The position numbers and the translations under genes were made by a program. The notes beneath the pieces are model-generated. The model saw only the letters and a list, made by a program, of their open reading frames with translations. It was not told the DNA's origin and did no database searches. Positions 24,096 through 35,680 of a stretch of 64,000 bases of DNA are shown in pieces. The first letter of the stretch is position 1, and every line of letters starts with the position of its first letter. Origin of the DNA: Azolla caroliniana (taxonomy: Eukaryota; Polypodiophyta); contig JBHGNT010000001.1 in NCBI GenBank assembly GCA_043228905.1, positions 31,992,001-32,056,000 of the forward strand, read 5' to 3'.

Positions 24096-25269
24096 GATGT
24101 GCATCCCATCATTTGGACCATTCCCAATGAATAAACACCCATTGTGAAGGTCTTTAATACTAGTGGGTCAAAACGAAATGGTTTTAATGAAACCATGTAT
24201 CCATCTCTAATCAATCATCCAGTTTGGAAAGAATAAATGCTAACTAATACTTATGAATCACGGTAAAAATGCTTTGTTTTCTCCTATGTGTGTGACTATA
24301 TATGTACTACATCTATAGAGCTACTGTTTTAGAGGAGTCCATAACTGGTTGCATTCCAGTATGAAGCAATGGATGTTTTGATTTCGCTATGTTTGCATAC
24401 ATATATACCGTATGCCAAATACTATTTTCAGAAAACAAATGCATGTTTAGATCGTAAAAGTACAATGTGATCAATATGGTGGTCAACCATGATGGTTATG
24501 ACATATGTGACTTTATTGGGAATCGGGATACAATCAATTAACTACATTGTAAAGTGTAGTTATCTACTTCATAAGTTTACTTTCTACATATAGATTACTC
24601 TTACTCAATTATTTTACAATTAAGGGACATGCCCGATTTATAGAATACTATATTTTTGGCTTTATATGGCAGAGTTGATACAATGTCCTTCTATTATGTA
24701 TAGCCACTTTATTTGTACAAATTTTACATTTGTGTATTGTATAATTGCTATAATTCTTGTTAAATTCGTTTAGTACTTAAAACTTCATTCCATATATTCA
24801 TATTTGATTTAGTATAACTAACCTCGTTGTACCATACAAATTTAGAATAACTATATATTAAACTCATCCCACACAGTCATATGTAGATAGTTTTTTACTT
24901 ATCTTTTCATATGTCCAATGATTCGGATGGAGTTGGAAGAAAATTTACATTTGATCTTAGCATCATTTGCCCCGCCCCGCCCCCACCGCAACCTTTCAAA
25001 TATTTCAACTCGAGTTTTTACTTGCACCCAGTCCGTTTTGATTCTTTGGTGAGTTCCTTGATTATCTAGCCTTGTTATCTTTGATATGGTTTGCCTTCCT
25101 TTTTCGAGGAGCTTCGAATCGATGTCTTGTTTCATGGTCTATGTGTTTAGGTGTCCGGACTTTTGTTTCCAATACTCTTTATGTTAGTGAAAGAAGGCTG
25201 CCCACACAAATACTATAAGTCTATGTGTGCCTTGTGTGTATGCATGTGATTTATGTCGGTTCCAGCATA

Positions 25270-25303
<34 letters not shown>

Positions 25304-25752
25304 GATATATATATACATATATTCTTTCTGCTCAAATGCGAGTTGTCTCCTCTGCATTTTTAATTCCTCGCAGAGCAAGAAGAAGAGGTCATCGATTCTG
25401 TCCCCTCAATAACATTCTTCTTTACATCCTCAAAGTTTACCCCATTTCTCCATAGATACGCTCTTCCTCTCTCTGATCTATACCTCTGCGCTCAATCATT
25501 CGAATTGATGGCCTGATGGATCCATGAGGCTTGCAACTCACCTCGCATATTTTACTTGTTCGTCCATTGATCTTGAAACATTATTGACGATACGCCATTG
25601 CGCGCGAGAATCTGGATACAGATGATCTGTGAATAAATTCCCCACCACCTAAATTTTTGGTACCAATCAATCGGAGGGAGGGCCTCTAAGCCACCTCTTC
25701 TGATCGTTTCTTCCCTCTAAAAACACCGGACCCATTTGGCAGTGGATCAGAC
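24096..25752. promoter_or_regulatory. Spacer and upstream module of EF-hand copy D
   Basis: No gene. AT-rich spacer, then the upstream module with a (CATA)n run at about 25264-25300 and AATAAATTCCCCACC near 25632. Confidence 0.45.
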
Positions 25753-26630
25753 ATGTTGACCTTAGGCCAAGAAATACATGAGGCTGGGCAAAGATTCTTC
25801 GACGGATTGAGGCCACACGAAAAGCAAGCGCTTTTGTACAGATTCACGGAACTGGATGAAAATAGAGACGGGAGAATCACGATTCAGGAGCTTCTAAACA
25901 GGCATAGGATCCTCAACGGAGGAGCTGTAGATCATAGGGTTATGATGCTGTTTCCCTTGCTGGACAATGACCGAAACGGCGTCCTTGACAACGATGAGTG
26001 CAAGGCACTCTTCTTTGTGTTCGCCTGCGGACATTTTTGCGGTGCGTGCAGGCGTCTCATAATCTATGATGGCGTCCATTGCCTAGACTGCTTACTCGAC
26101 CTTTGCTCTTCCTGTTCTCGTGGCCATCACCATCACAGCTACAGCCATCACCATCACCATCACCATCACCATCACCATCACCATCACCATCACCATCACC
26201 ATCACCATCGCTTCCAAACCCTTCCGCCTTTGCTTAGTAACCTCCCCCAGCCGCAGTTTCATCATCCTGATCCCGCCCATGAACAACAACTTGTAGCACC
26301 GGTCACCACCGCCGACGAGGTGAGAAAACTAACATCATAAAACAAGCACACTCACAGACACAGAGTAACTCCTCTGGACCCAAATTAAACTACCACAACC
26401 TCATTCTTATCTTTGTCGTGATGATCCAACCACATTTCTATTTCTACCACATCTCCCTTGTATACGCCATTGCTAATAACATTTGCCCCCTCCCTTGTAT
26501 ATCCTGATTGCAGATGAACACTACCACCGACCACAGTCGAAGGAAGAGGTGGAGATTGTCTACGGTGGTTATGGTCGTGAATACTGTCTCTAACGTCATG
26601 ACTCTGGCTAGTTTGTGTTCTATTATGTGA
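25753..26630 (+). CDS. EF-hand / ZZ-like zinc protein with 21-His run and C-terminal CSIM, copy D
   Basis: Two-exon model: 25753-26319 and 26514-26630; 227 aa. EF loops DENRDGRITIQE and DNDRNGVLDNDE keep the ligands at positions 1, 3, 5, 9 and 12. The ZZ-like module is CGAC, CLDC, DLCSSC. Directly after it the protein has GHHHH, SYS and then 21 consecutive His (26146-26208), encoded by alternating CAT and CAC. The second exon starts MNTTTDHSR and ends CSIM after a hydrophobic segment. It is the unit 2 counterpart of copy C. The His run could bind zinc, nickel or copper, or may be only microsatellite expansion; I cannot tell which. Function otherwise unknown. Confidence 0.82.
26146..26208 (+). 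repeat. Coding (CATCAC)n repeat, 21 His codons
   Basis: Hexanucleotide repeat in frame inside EF-hand copy D. The equivalent place in copy C has a few His and Arg, and in copy F a mixed His/Arg/Tyr stretch. Confidence 0.95.
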
Positions 26631-26844
26631 AGTACAACAGATGGAGAACAGGTTGGAGTGATTGATATGGTATCCATGTACCATCAATAACAATATGAAT
26701 TCAATCTCCTTACAATAATGATTCCATGAGAGGACATATTAACAAATCTGTACATATTAATTATTCAAATAAACTTTATTGTATATATTTTATCATAATC
26801 AAAACATCACAAATCAATGTGTACTTATTAATTATGGTTGGACT

Positions 26845-27060
26845 ATATCTTCAACAAATACTATATCACGGCGTTCCTAGAAGAGTTCGAGGCGACATTT
26901 GGGGATACGGATCGGCGTCGAACAAGCCTTACCAAACTCTATTCATTAATATTAAGGTAAATGTCCAATGTCCGTTTATGCATATAAATTTAGACAAGAG
27001 AACAAGAAAGAGAGAGAGAGAGAGAGAGAGAAAATAGACAAGAGAATAAGAACTGAATTA
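26845..27060 (+). mobile_element. Ty3-gypsy gag fragment, unit 2 copy
   Basis: Matches 17950-18170: EEFEATFGDTDR in one frame, now joined directly to the EF-hand 3' flank, then a GA run. The copia fragment seen in unit 1 is missing here. Confidence 0.6.
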
Positions 27061-27880
27061 TGCTTCCGTCACTGTGTTGTTCACCTTCCGTCACTGCTAA
27101 GTTTTACCCCTGTATTTATACATGTTCAAGCTTCCGGAGCTCTTTAGAAGCTTCTAAAATCTCTTACATGTAGAATAAATGATCTAGAATAATATAATTA
27201 AGGTAACATGACCATGTATTGGATGTGTAATCTACAATAAACCCTAACTGGGTCGTCTTGGCTAGAGCCATTGTAATGTTGTTAGCCTAATCAGGTCGTC
27301 ATGTATGCATAATTTTACTAACAAAGCATATTTTGTTTGGAAAAAAAAAGAAAAAAGAAAAACGAAATTCATTTAAATAATCAAAGACACAATTACCTTC
27401 TCTATATCTCTATACATTAAATGCATTGCTCTTTTAAGAAAAAACAATTTATTATTACTTGTCTTAGATGCATATAAAGTTTCTGAGTTTGTTCCCTAAA
27501 GCTCTGGCATTAGTTTCATCCACAAGAGTGTTTAAAATAGTATCTCCTATCCCTTGTTGGTTCGCATTTGCCAGCATAAGAAAGTGCTAAGACCTGGCAT
27601 TAATACCAGTTGATTGAATACCGGAGAGCACTTTACATTTATATAAGACAAAGGTTATCTTGTGAAACTTATTCAAGGAAGAAAGCAAAATATGCAAGAA
27701 AAATTTATGTACTATATACATGACAAAATTTTAATGTCTGAAACCCTCCAGGAGCTAAAATTAACACGACCTAGTCCATAAAGAATTCACTTTCAAATTA
27801 TAAAATTTGTACCCCAAAGTTCTACTCTAAATATGTTTGCTTTGTTTTGAGATGCTATCTATACTACAACCAAATGTACA
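27061..27880. repeat. LTR-like / unknown repeat, unit 2
   Basis: Non-coding; counterpart of 18111-18785. Nothing coding recognised. Confidence 0.4.
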
Positions 27881-28158
27881 TGTTCATGGTTCTTTAGGTC
27901 TACATAGTAGACCACTACAAAATAGAATTGCACATTACCACATTGAATTCAATTAGTAGTTCAGAAATGTCTCTTGCTAATTCAATAAGATCAGCTCTTA
28001 CCAAATAAACATTGTATCCAAGTGTCCCAATTTGGTTGACCAATGCCTTTGAGGATTACCGATATCAAGATCCACATCATGAGAAGATTTGTCCATATGT
28101 GCCCTTTTGTTACGTGAGGAGGAACCACCGGCCTAACCTTCATTTTGGTCTCCAAAGC
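27881..28158 (-). pseudogene. GBPL3-like gene fragment (3' flank plus part of last exon)
   Basis: 27881-28020 resembles the 3' flank of the GBPL3-like gene (60280-60450). 28050-28157 resembles its last exon (about 61225-61355), the part encoding the basic RNKRAR segment and METKMKAML-type helix. The roughly 780 bp between them in the parent are deleted. The copy keeps the parent's minus-strand orientation and is not translatable. Confidence 0.75.
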
Positions 28159-28365
28159 TGTTTCATTTTAATCATGAGATTGTTCAAAGAAAATGAAATG
28201 TTTATGATTAGAAATTACGAGAATCAATTGTGTACCGAGCATTTTGTTGTCCTTTTCTACATCAAATTATAATGAGATTTTGAGTATGTTTTCATGTCCG
28301 TGGGACAATGCATTTAGAAGTCTTTGTGTTTCAATTGTTGTACAATAGTCTCTGGTATTTTGCGG
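28159..28365 (+). pseudogene. PRS intron 2 fragment fused to the GBPL3 fragment
   Basis: Matches the end of PRS intron 2 (about 2100-2303), from ATGAGATTGTTCAAAGAAAA to GTATTTTGC, stopping at the lost acceptor (GCGG for GCAG). It joins directly to the GBPL3 fragment on the left and an EF-hand upstream module on the right. Confidence 0.75.
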
Positions 28366-28600
28366 GTTTGGAACTCGTGCCTTGTACTCTTGGTTTCTTT
28401 GATGACTTCCATGATTATGTAGCCTAGTTAACTTTGATATGGTCCCATGATTATGAGTAAGAAGAAGAAGAAGAAGAGGTCATCGATTCTTATTCCCTCC
28501 CACCACGATTTCTCAAATTTGGAATATCTTTATTGTTCATGTACCCAAAAGTCAAATAAAGTTTATTGTATATATTTTACCATAATCAATCCATCACAAA
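28366..28600 (+). pseudogene. Ghost EF-hand locus 2 (strongly reduced)
   Basis: Part of the EF-hand upstream module (CTTGGTTTCTTTGATGACTTCC, GAA run, CCCAAAAGTCAA) joined straight to the 3' flank (ATAAAGTTTATTGTATATAT). No coding sequence. The join differs from the one at ghost loci 1 and 3, so a further deletion happened here. Confidence 0.6.
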
Positions 28601-29640
28601 TCTATATGTACTTATTAATCATACTGAATGAAATGTACATCCATTGTACAGGTCTCACATAACAGTAGGTCAAAAACTTGCAAAAAGCCTCTCATAAGTA
28701 TTTTCTTAACGTTATGAGCAATAGGGCAATGAATAAACCTCATGCCAATTTCCAATGCTCTCCTACTTTAGGCTGAACCAATTGTTTGTCCGTCCCCCAA
28801 TCACCAATCTACAAATAAATAACTTTGCACAACCATGTTTCCATCTCCAATCACGGTTATAATGAAACCATGTTTCCATCTTCAACAAGCTCGGAAAGAA
28901 TAATTATTACGATTACTCAAAAATCACGGTAAAAAAAAGCATTGTTTTCTCCTATGTGTGCCGACTATATATACTACATCTATAAAGCTTGTGTCTTAGA
29001 GGATTCCATGACTAGCATTGAAGTATGAAGCAATGGATATTGTGATTTCACTATGTTGCATACATATATACCCTATCTCAATTTTGAGAAAACAAATGCA
29101 TGTATATATTGTGAAACTATGATTTAGTTGGAATGGTACTCAACTGCAATGGGTATTATCTCCTCACATATGTGAGTTTATTGGGATGCAATTGCTTAAC
29201 AACATTGTCAATTATGTAAATGATTGATTCTGATAGTCTTGTACTTATGATGTTTACTTTGTACATGTAGATTATACTACCACAATTTTACAATGAAGGG
29301 ATGTGTGTGATCTGTATAATATTGTATTTAAAGCTATATATCTTGGAGTTAATACTAATGTCTTTCTTAAGGTTTTGCCTTCCAAAGGTGACAACTAGCA
29401 AGATAGTATTACATGGTGGTTTTTAAGAGATTTTAATCATTCCATTGATATTTTTTGACAAGATAAGTTTTTTAGAGGTATCATGAAGTCATGGTGGGAC
29501 TTGAAACATAACATGGTCCAATGTCTACGATCATGTATTGAGGAATGCCAACCCCTCATAATAAACCCATTATTTCTATGAGAAGAGGGGATAATGTTAG
29601 GGAAAAGAAATAGGTTGAAAGGTATGAGAAAGCTACAAGA
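28601..29640. repeat. Spacer repeat, unit 2 copy
   Basis: Counterpart of 19641-20743 and 35680-36740. No gene. Confidence 0.5.
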
Positions 29641-30540
29641 GAACGGCATGACATAGAATACAATAGAGAAACATGGATATATGAGATAACAATGGTAAAA
29701 GACATACAAAATCGAGATTTTGAGAGAAGATGCTTTTTTTATGCGTTCGAAGTGAGCAATATATAATGGGGGCCGCATTTCAAGTATTCAAATATATGCC
29801 TTTGTCACTTGTTATTGAACCTACTCAACTTGTGGTCGTTCCTAGAACAATTCTATTATATGAAAAGGGAAAAAAGAAGAAGCAGCTTCATGTTTCGGTT
29901 TTGAAACCATGACCACCAACAATGAAAAGAGAACCATACGATCTTAGTTAGAAAGCAAATAAGAGAAGTGAGAGATAGACAGACACAGATAGATTGTGGG
30001 GTTATAAAAGGGATGAGTAACTCTCTATATCTACACGGTTGGCTGAAGGAGGATTTAGCTTGTAGTTGTGGAGCTGAGAAAACCCTATGCCATCATCAAG
30101 TTTCAGAAGGATCAAATCAAACACATGGCCTTTGTCACACCTTTCCTACATCGTTGCGGCCCAAGTCCACGAGCATAACATGTTATGCACACTCCTTCTC
30201 GTCCTGCAAGAGCTCTTCTTCCAACCTTTTGTCTTCCTCTTGCGTTTGTCCCCGCTTCCTAGTTCCAGCAAGGGGTTTATTTACTATTTTCCCCTATACA
30301 TCATAAACAGATGCCTCTCACAAGACTGTTCAGACATACTATCGGTCTGATGAAGAACATAATAGTCTGTTGAACTCATCCTACAATCCAATAACTTAAA
30401 CACACACTATTAAATGTCCAAAGAAAAATGATAATAGAATTCAATGCTTCAATTTAAGCAATTCAAACATCTATTTCGTTTCTTAGTACCTATACAGTGG
30501 GTCCTAACTTCTGACCACAAATAATAAACCAGACATCCCA
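29641..30540. other. Unit 2-specific insert, no recognised gene
   Basis: Sequence with no counterpart in units 1 or 3. An open frame at about 29968-30306 (+) has Cys/His-rich N-terminal and Ser-rich C-terminal composition. I recognise no domain and do not call it a gene. Confidence 0.3.
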
Positions 30541-30543
30541 AAC

Positions 30544-30928
30544 CTTATTTATCCGAGTGAGAATCTCTGGACTGGATGCAACCATAATGCATCCGCGAGC
30601 CTGAAATGACAGAAATGCCCAACAAGATTAGTCTGGAATGTCAAAAACGAAACACAAAAACATTAAGAATAAAACACACACCTGCAAATATATCATGTGG
30701 GGACTTGGATTGACAATACGTAAAGCTCTATAGACTTCAAACGGATCAGCATACGTTCGACGCTCAAATCTTTGACTAAGAACAATCTGAAATATATCGC
30801 CAGCAAGAATATGTTCTTTGGCTTTTTGAATGGCTTTCACATACTCATCCTTGGACATATTTGACTCTTTCTTGGATGAACCATATTTCTCAATCGATAG
30901 ATCAACTGAGCCAGGTGATAATTTAGGC
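30544..30928 (-). pseudogene. Anthranilate synthase alpha subunit fragment (two exons)
   Basis: Minus-strand exons 30928-30682 and 30600-30544 with a good GT-AG intron. Readable segments KAKEHILAGDIFQIVLSQRF, ADPFEVYRALRIVNPSP and ARGCIMVASSPEIL are diagnostic of the chorismate-binding domain of anthranilate synthase component I (tryptophan synthesis). Only about 100 residues are present. The rest of the gene is absent on both sides: after the second exon the frame runs into unrelated sequence, and upstream it joins PRS-like sequence by about 31071. This is a captured genomic fragment, not a gene, although both exons remain open. Confidence 0.88.
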
Positions 30929-31070
30929 CTACTTATCATAGCTCAAACTCAGAAGTTGAAGACAACAAGAAAACGTCAACTGGAAATCTCACAAAGTCAA
31001 AAATTCGCAACTCAAAAAAAGAAATATACGGTGTATCCTGGATCTGTAAGTTGTTATTTTTGTAAGTTTT

Positions 31071-31410
31071 CTGGTCAATCGTTTGAAATGCGGCTGTTTT
31101 GGAATCCAAACTTTCCTCGGATATATATTCAAAACAAATGTTGGTTTTGCTCATAAACAGTCCACTGGACATTGAACGATTGTGATGTGAATATCTCTTC
31201 CAAGAAGTAACCAGCTAATTCTGTGCCTGTGAAAGAACAGAATTACTTCCCGCAGTTGGCAGCCCTGTTGAGAGACAATTTGGCGTTTTTACGATGATAG
31301 ATGTGTGAGTAGCTTTGCATTCGATAACTAAAACCAATACTTATTGTTTGGCTGTTTCGGAGGGCACAGATGATATTTATCGTTGTTTGTTGGAAATGCA
31401 GGCTGTTTCA
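31071..31410 (+). pseudogene. PRS pseudogene, unit 3 (exon 7 end to start of exon 9)
   Basis: Matches unit 1 from the end of PRS exon 7 (about 13090) through the broken exon 8 to the first bases of exon 9 (GCTGTTTCA), then jumps about 350 bp to the flank (near 13820). It carries the same exon 8 stop and deletions as unit 1, so the decay came before the duplication. Confidence 0.8.
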
Positions 31411-32016
31411 AGCTTTTCCTCTTGTCTTTTAATATAAAAGCAAAAGCTCATATGATATTCTCTTTTAAAATTCTTCAATTTCATATGCTTCATTTACAAA
31501 TTCTTCAATTCGATATGCCACAAATAAATGCGGCCATGCAATGAACAATCGAAGGACATGAAGTAAAAGTTGGCCAACTTATTCCACTTTGAAATAGTAA
31601 ACATGTCAAGAAATGATGGGATACAACACCCCACTTTTGGTAGGGTCATATCCACTTTGAAATTGTTTGATCCGCTGACAAGTGAATGAATATTAGACAT
31701 CCTCTAAACACAAATAAACAAGCAAAAGCAACAAAAGTAAGGCGAAGAGTAGAATGTGTGAAACTTCTTCTTTGAATCTGTTCTTCCCATGTTCATGGTT
31801 GTTTTGGCAAATTTCATTCCATTTAATATTTGCAATATTCGTGTTGTACTTCCCCATAATATTTAATGATGGGATCAGATATTGATTCCAACTGCTATTA
31901 TATGTTAACCTTGATGGACATGTAAGTTCCTTCAGACCCTGGACTTGGAAGAGCGGACATTAAGAAATGAGATAATTGTACGTGCTCCTATATTACCATC
32001 TTGATCATGTTACCTC

Positions 32017-32155
32017 CACAGATGCTTTGACCAAATTACCTCACATGAACAGCAAATAAATTTGGTCAAAATTCGAGGCTCTTGATGAAGATGGAGATTG
32101 AAGACTTTAGAGGCCAAGAGCTCCATCATTAATAGCATAAGAATTGGAAGATGAT
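32017..32155 (+). pseudogene. EF-hand relic, unit 3
   Basis: Third copy of the frameshifted EF-hand remnant, starting at the same PRS-flank join as at 14422 and 23960. Confidence 0.65.
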
Positions 32156-32553
32156 GTGCATCCCCATCATTTGGACTATTCTCAATGAATAAATACCCAT
32201 TGTGAAGGTCTTTAATACCAATGCGTCAAAACGAAATGGTTTTAATGAAACGATGTATCCATCTCTAATCAAGCATCCCAACAGGTTTGGAAAGAATAAA
32301 TGTTAACTAATACTTATGAATCAAGGTAAAAATGCTTTGTTTTCTCCTATGTGTGTGATTATATATGTACTACATCTATAGAGCTAGTGTCTTAGAGGAG
32401 TCCATAAGTGGTTGCATTTGAGTATGAAGCAGCGGATGTTTTGATTTCGCTATGTTTGCACACATATATACCCTATGCCAAATACCATTTTCTACTTCCT
32501 TAGTTTACTTTCTACATATAGATTACACTAACTCAATTATTTTACAATCAAGG

Positions 32554-33320
32554 GAATTTGACGGGTGTCATGCCTGTCAAAGGCCATTTTGACCTTAAAA
32601 AACATACACATAATAAAAATGCCCGTCAAGTGACATATAAAGTTTAAATATCCATTTTTCATGCGAAAGGTCCCTACAAATTATGCATGTGAAATGACGT
32701 GAAAATTCTATTTTCCATGTCATATATATTATAAATCTATATACATATACATACATGTGTCACTTATTATATATATGAAGTGTGTATTATAATAAATTAA
32801 TACTATATAAAAAAATTCCAAAGTATTATATGTTTTTTATAACACGCGTAAACTAATATCATTATCATGTAATAATGGTATATATTCTCAAATATTTATT
32901 CTTAATTTCTTTACTAATAATATTAGTTGAAATTTGATTGAAATTTTAAACAATAACCTTTATTAAATACATACTTTAAGAGTGTATAACTCTAGGTTTG
33001 ATTTTAATGTTTTAAGTTTTAAGTTAAAACTAAATGTTTTTACTTAATTTTAAGTTAAAACTAATTTTATGCATTTCATTATCTTTGTTAGGTAGTTATG
33101 TTTATTTGTGCATCTTTATGTAATTTCTATAGTAATGAAATGTACAATATGAAGCATCATATAGAACTTTCATTATTAAAATTGGTAAAGCATCATGTAG
33201 AACTTTCATTATTAAAATTTGTATGTCAAATGACATGTTAGTTTTTGCAGTCTTGTGTCATATGACATACATCTTTAAAAAATGCCCGTCAAAAAACTTT
33301 TATACTAACCCGTCAAATTC
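32554..33320. mobile_element. Nonautonomous DNA transposon, hAT-like, 13-bp terminal inverted repeats
   Basis: AT-rich 767-bp element bounded by GAATTTGACGGGT and its exact reverse complement ACCCGTCAAATTC. Paralogous sites in units 1 and 2 (near 15110 and 24628) lack it, so the insertion is visible by comparison. The inner ends repeat GCCCGTCAA (32620s and 33280s), as in hAT subterminal repeats. On the right the repeat may extend to CAGGGCCTGAATTTG, a hAT-style terminus. I see no transposase. The target duplication is not clear. Confidence 0.82.
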
Positions 33321-34577
33321 AGGCCCTGATGCCCGATTTATAGAATACTATATTTTTACCTTTATATGGAAGAGTTAATACAATGTCCTTCTATTATGTA
33401 TAGCCACTTTATTTGTACAAATTTTACATTTGTGTATTGTATAATTGCTATAATTCTTGTTAAATTCGTTTAGTACTTATAACTTCATTCCATATATTCA
33501 TATTTGATTTAGTATAACTAACGTCGTTGTACCATACAAATTTAGAATAACTGTATAATTAGTACTTTTAATATTGAGGTCATCCCACACTGTCATCTAT
33601 AGATGGTTTTTTACTTATCTTTTCACATGTCCAATGATTATGATGGACTTGGAAGAAAATTTAGATTTGATCTTACGTTTCAACTCGAATTTTTACTCCC
33701 ACCCAGTTCGTTTTAATTCTTTGGTGAGTTCCATGATTATCTAGGCTCATTATCTTCAATACGGTTTGCCTTCCTTCTCTCGAGGACCTTCGAATCGATG
33801 TCTTGTTTCATGCTCTATGACTTGCATGTGAGATACGATCGGTTTCGAGCCGAAATCGGAATTATGATCCACCTGCCATAGAAGCTGAAGTGTAATCTTC
33901 CTCATGAGTCATAACACCTAGGTTAGCTTTGCATTTCCAGTAAAAAAGATGGTGTCCGGACTTTTGCTTCCACTACTCTTTATGTTAGTGAGAGTTAGTT
34001 AAAGAAGGCTGCCCACACAAATACATAAGTCTATGTGTGCCTTGTGTGCATGAATGTGTATATATGTATGTATGTGATTTATGTCGGTTCCACCATATAC
34101 CTACATATATATAAATATACATATATGCTTTCTGCTCAAATGCGAGATGTCTCCCCTGCATATTTAATTCTGTTCCCTCATATGTGGAAGAAGAGGTCAT
34201 CGATTCTGTTCCCTCAATAACTTTCTTCTTTACATCCTCAGAGTTTACCGCATTTCTCCATAGATACGCTCTTCCTCTCTCTGATCCATACCTCTGCGCC
34301 TGATGGATCGAATGAATGGGCTGATGGATCCATAAGGCTTGCAACTCACCTTGCATCTGGTGGATTCAGACATATTTTACTTGTCCGTCCATTGATCTTG
34401 AAACATTATTGACGATACGCCATTGCACGCGAGAATATGGATGCAGATGATCTGTGAATAAATTCCCCACCACCTAAACTTTTGGTACCAATCAATCAGA
34501 GGGAGTGCCTCCAAGCCACCTCTTCTGATCGTTTCTTCCCTCTAAAAACACCGGCCCCATTTCGCAGTGGATCAGAC
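33321..34577. promoter_or_regulatory. Spacer and upstream module of EF-hand copy E
   Basis: No gene. Same spacer and upstream module as before copies C and D, with a short insert near 33820-33950 not seen in the others. Confidence 0.4.
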
Positions 34578-34877
34578 ATGCCGACCTTCAGCCAAGAAAT
34601 ACATGAGGCTGGGCAAAGATTCTTCGAGGGATTGATGCCACACGAACAGCAACAGCTTTGGTACAGATTCATGGAACTGGATGAAAATAGAGACGGGAGA
34701 ATCACGGTCCAGGAGCTTCTAAACAGGCATAGGATCCTCAACGGAGGAGCTGTACATGATAGGGTTTGGATGCTGTTGCCCTTGGTGGACGAAGACCAAA
34801 ACGGCGTCCTTGACTATGATACGGTTACTTTCGAAAACCTTGAAATCTATGTCTTGTTGCATGCTCCATGTGTTTAG
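34578..34877 (+). pseudogene. Truncated EF-hand copy E
   Basis: Starts MPTFSQEIHEAGQ as in copies C, D and F and reads through EF loop 1 (DENRDGRITVQE) and most of loop 2 (DEDQNGVLDYD). It breaks at 34818, where the sequence changes to the upstream module of a ghost locus. A foreign tail of about 20 codons follows before the stop. ZZ-like module, linker and CSIM exon are gone. If translated it would be a short EF-hand peptide without anchor; I treat it as a pseudogene. An in-frame ATG at 34482 exists but is not conserved. Confidence 0.85.
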
Positions 34878-35680
34878 GTGTCCGGACTTCTGTTGGCCAC
34901 AGAAATACACAATTCTCTATGTATGCTATGTGTGTGTATATGTGTGCAGCATGCATGTATATGTATCATAATTTGTATATGTATGTAGGTATGATTTGGT
35001 GTATGTGATTTATGTAGGTTCCACCATAACTATGCTTTCTTCTTACCTCAAATGCGTGTTTGTCTCCCCTGCTTTTCTATATCTCCTCACCGAGTAAGAA
35101 GAAGAAGAAGAAGAGGTCATCGATTCTTATTCCCTCCCACCACAATTCCTCAAAGTTGGAATATCTTTATTGCCCATGTACCCAAAAGTCAACCCCCGCC
35201 CCCCCCCCATTTTATCCATGGCTACGCGCAATCCCTCTCTCTCATCCATACCTCTGCGCATCAGCTCGATCAAATGAATGGCTTGATGCATCATCCATCA
35301 GGCTTGCTGCTCACCTTTTGCATCTCGTGGATTCAACGCATGTTTTACTTGTCAGTCATTGATGTTCAGACATTAATTATTCACGATCCAGCCTGCCATT
35401 GCGCGACACTCTTTGGATGGGGATGAATTAGCTTCTGTGAATAAATTCCCCCCCCCAGTTCCGCCCTAGTAACTTCTTCAAGTTTTGAGTGATTAATATG
35501 GTATTCGTATACCATCAATAACAATATGAAGTCAAGATCCTTACAATAAGCATTGATTCTATGAGGACATATTAACAAATCTGTACTTCTTATTTATTCA
35601 AATAAAGTTTATTGTATATATTTTACCATATTCAATCCGTCACAAATCTATCTGTACTTATTAACATGACAATGGGAATC
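34818..35680 (+). pseudogene. Ghost EF-hand locus 3 (flanks only)
   Basis: EF-hand upstream module joined at about 35458-35480 to the 3' flank by the same CCGCCCTAGTAACTTCTTCA junction as at 19400. No coding exons. Confidence 0.7.

Larger units (their letters stand above)
21963..31070. repeat. Higher-order repeat unit 2 (about 9.1 kb)
   Basis: Same order as unit 1: PRS exon 9 and flank, EF-hand relic, EF-hand gene D, gypsy gag scrap, ghost locus, spacer. Extra material includes the solo LTR, the GBPL3/PRS chimera and the anthranilate synthase fragment. Boundaries approximate. Confidence 0.62.

Noticed and set aside
26146-26208. Vector-derived His tag contamination
   Set aside because: The run is 21 codons of alternating CAT/CAC inside a complete plant gene with normal intron and flanks. 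It is a natural hexanucleotide expansion.
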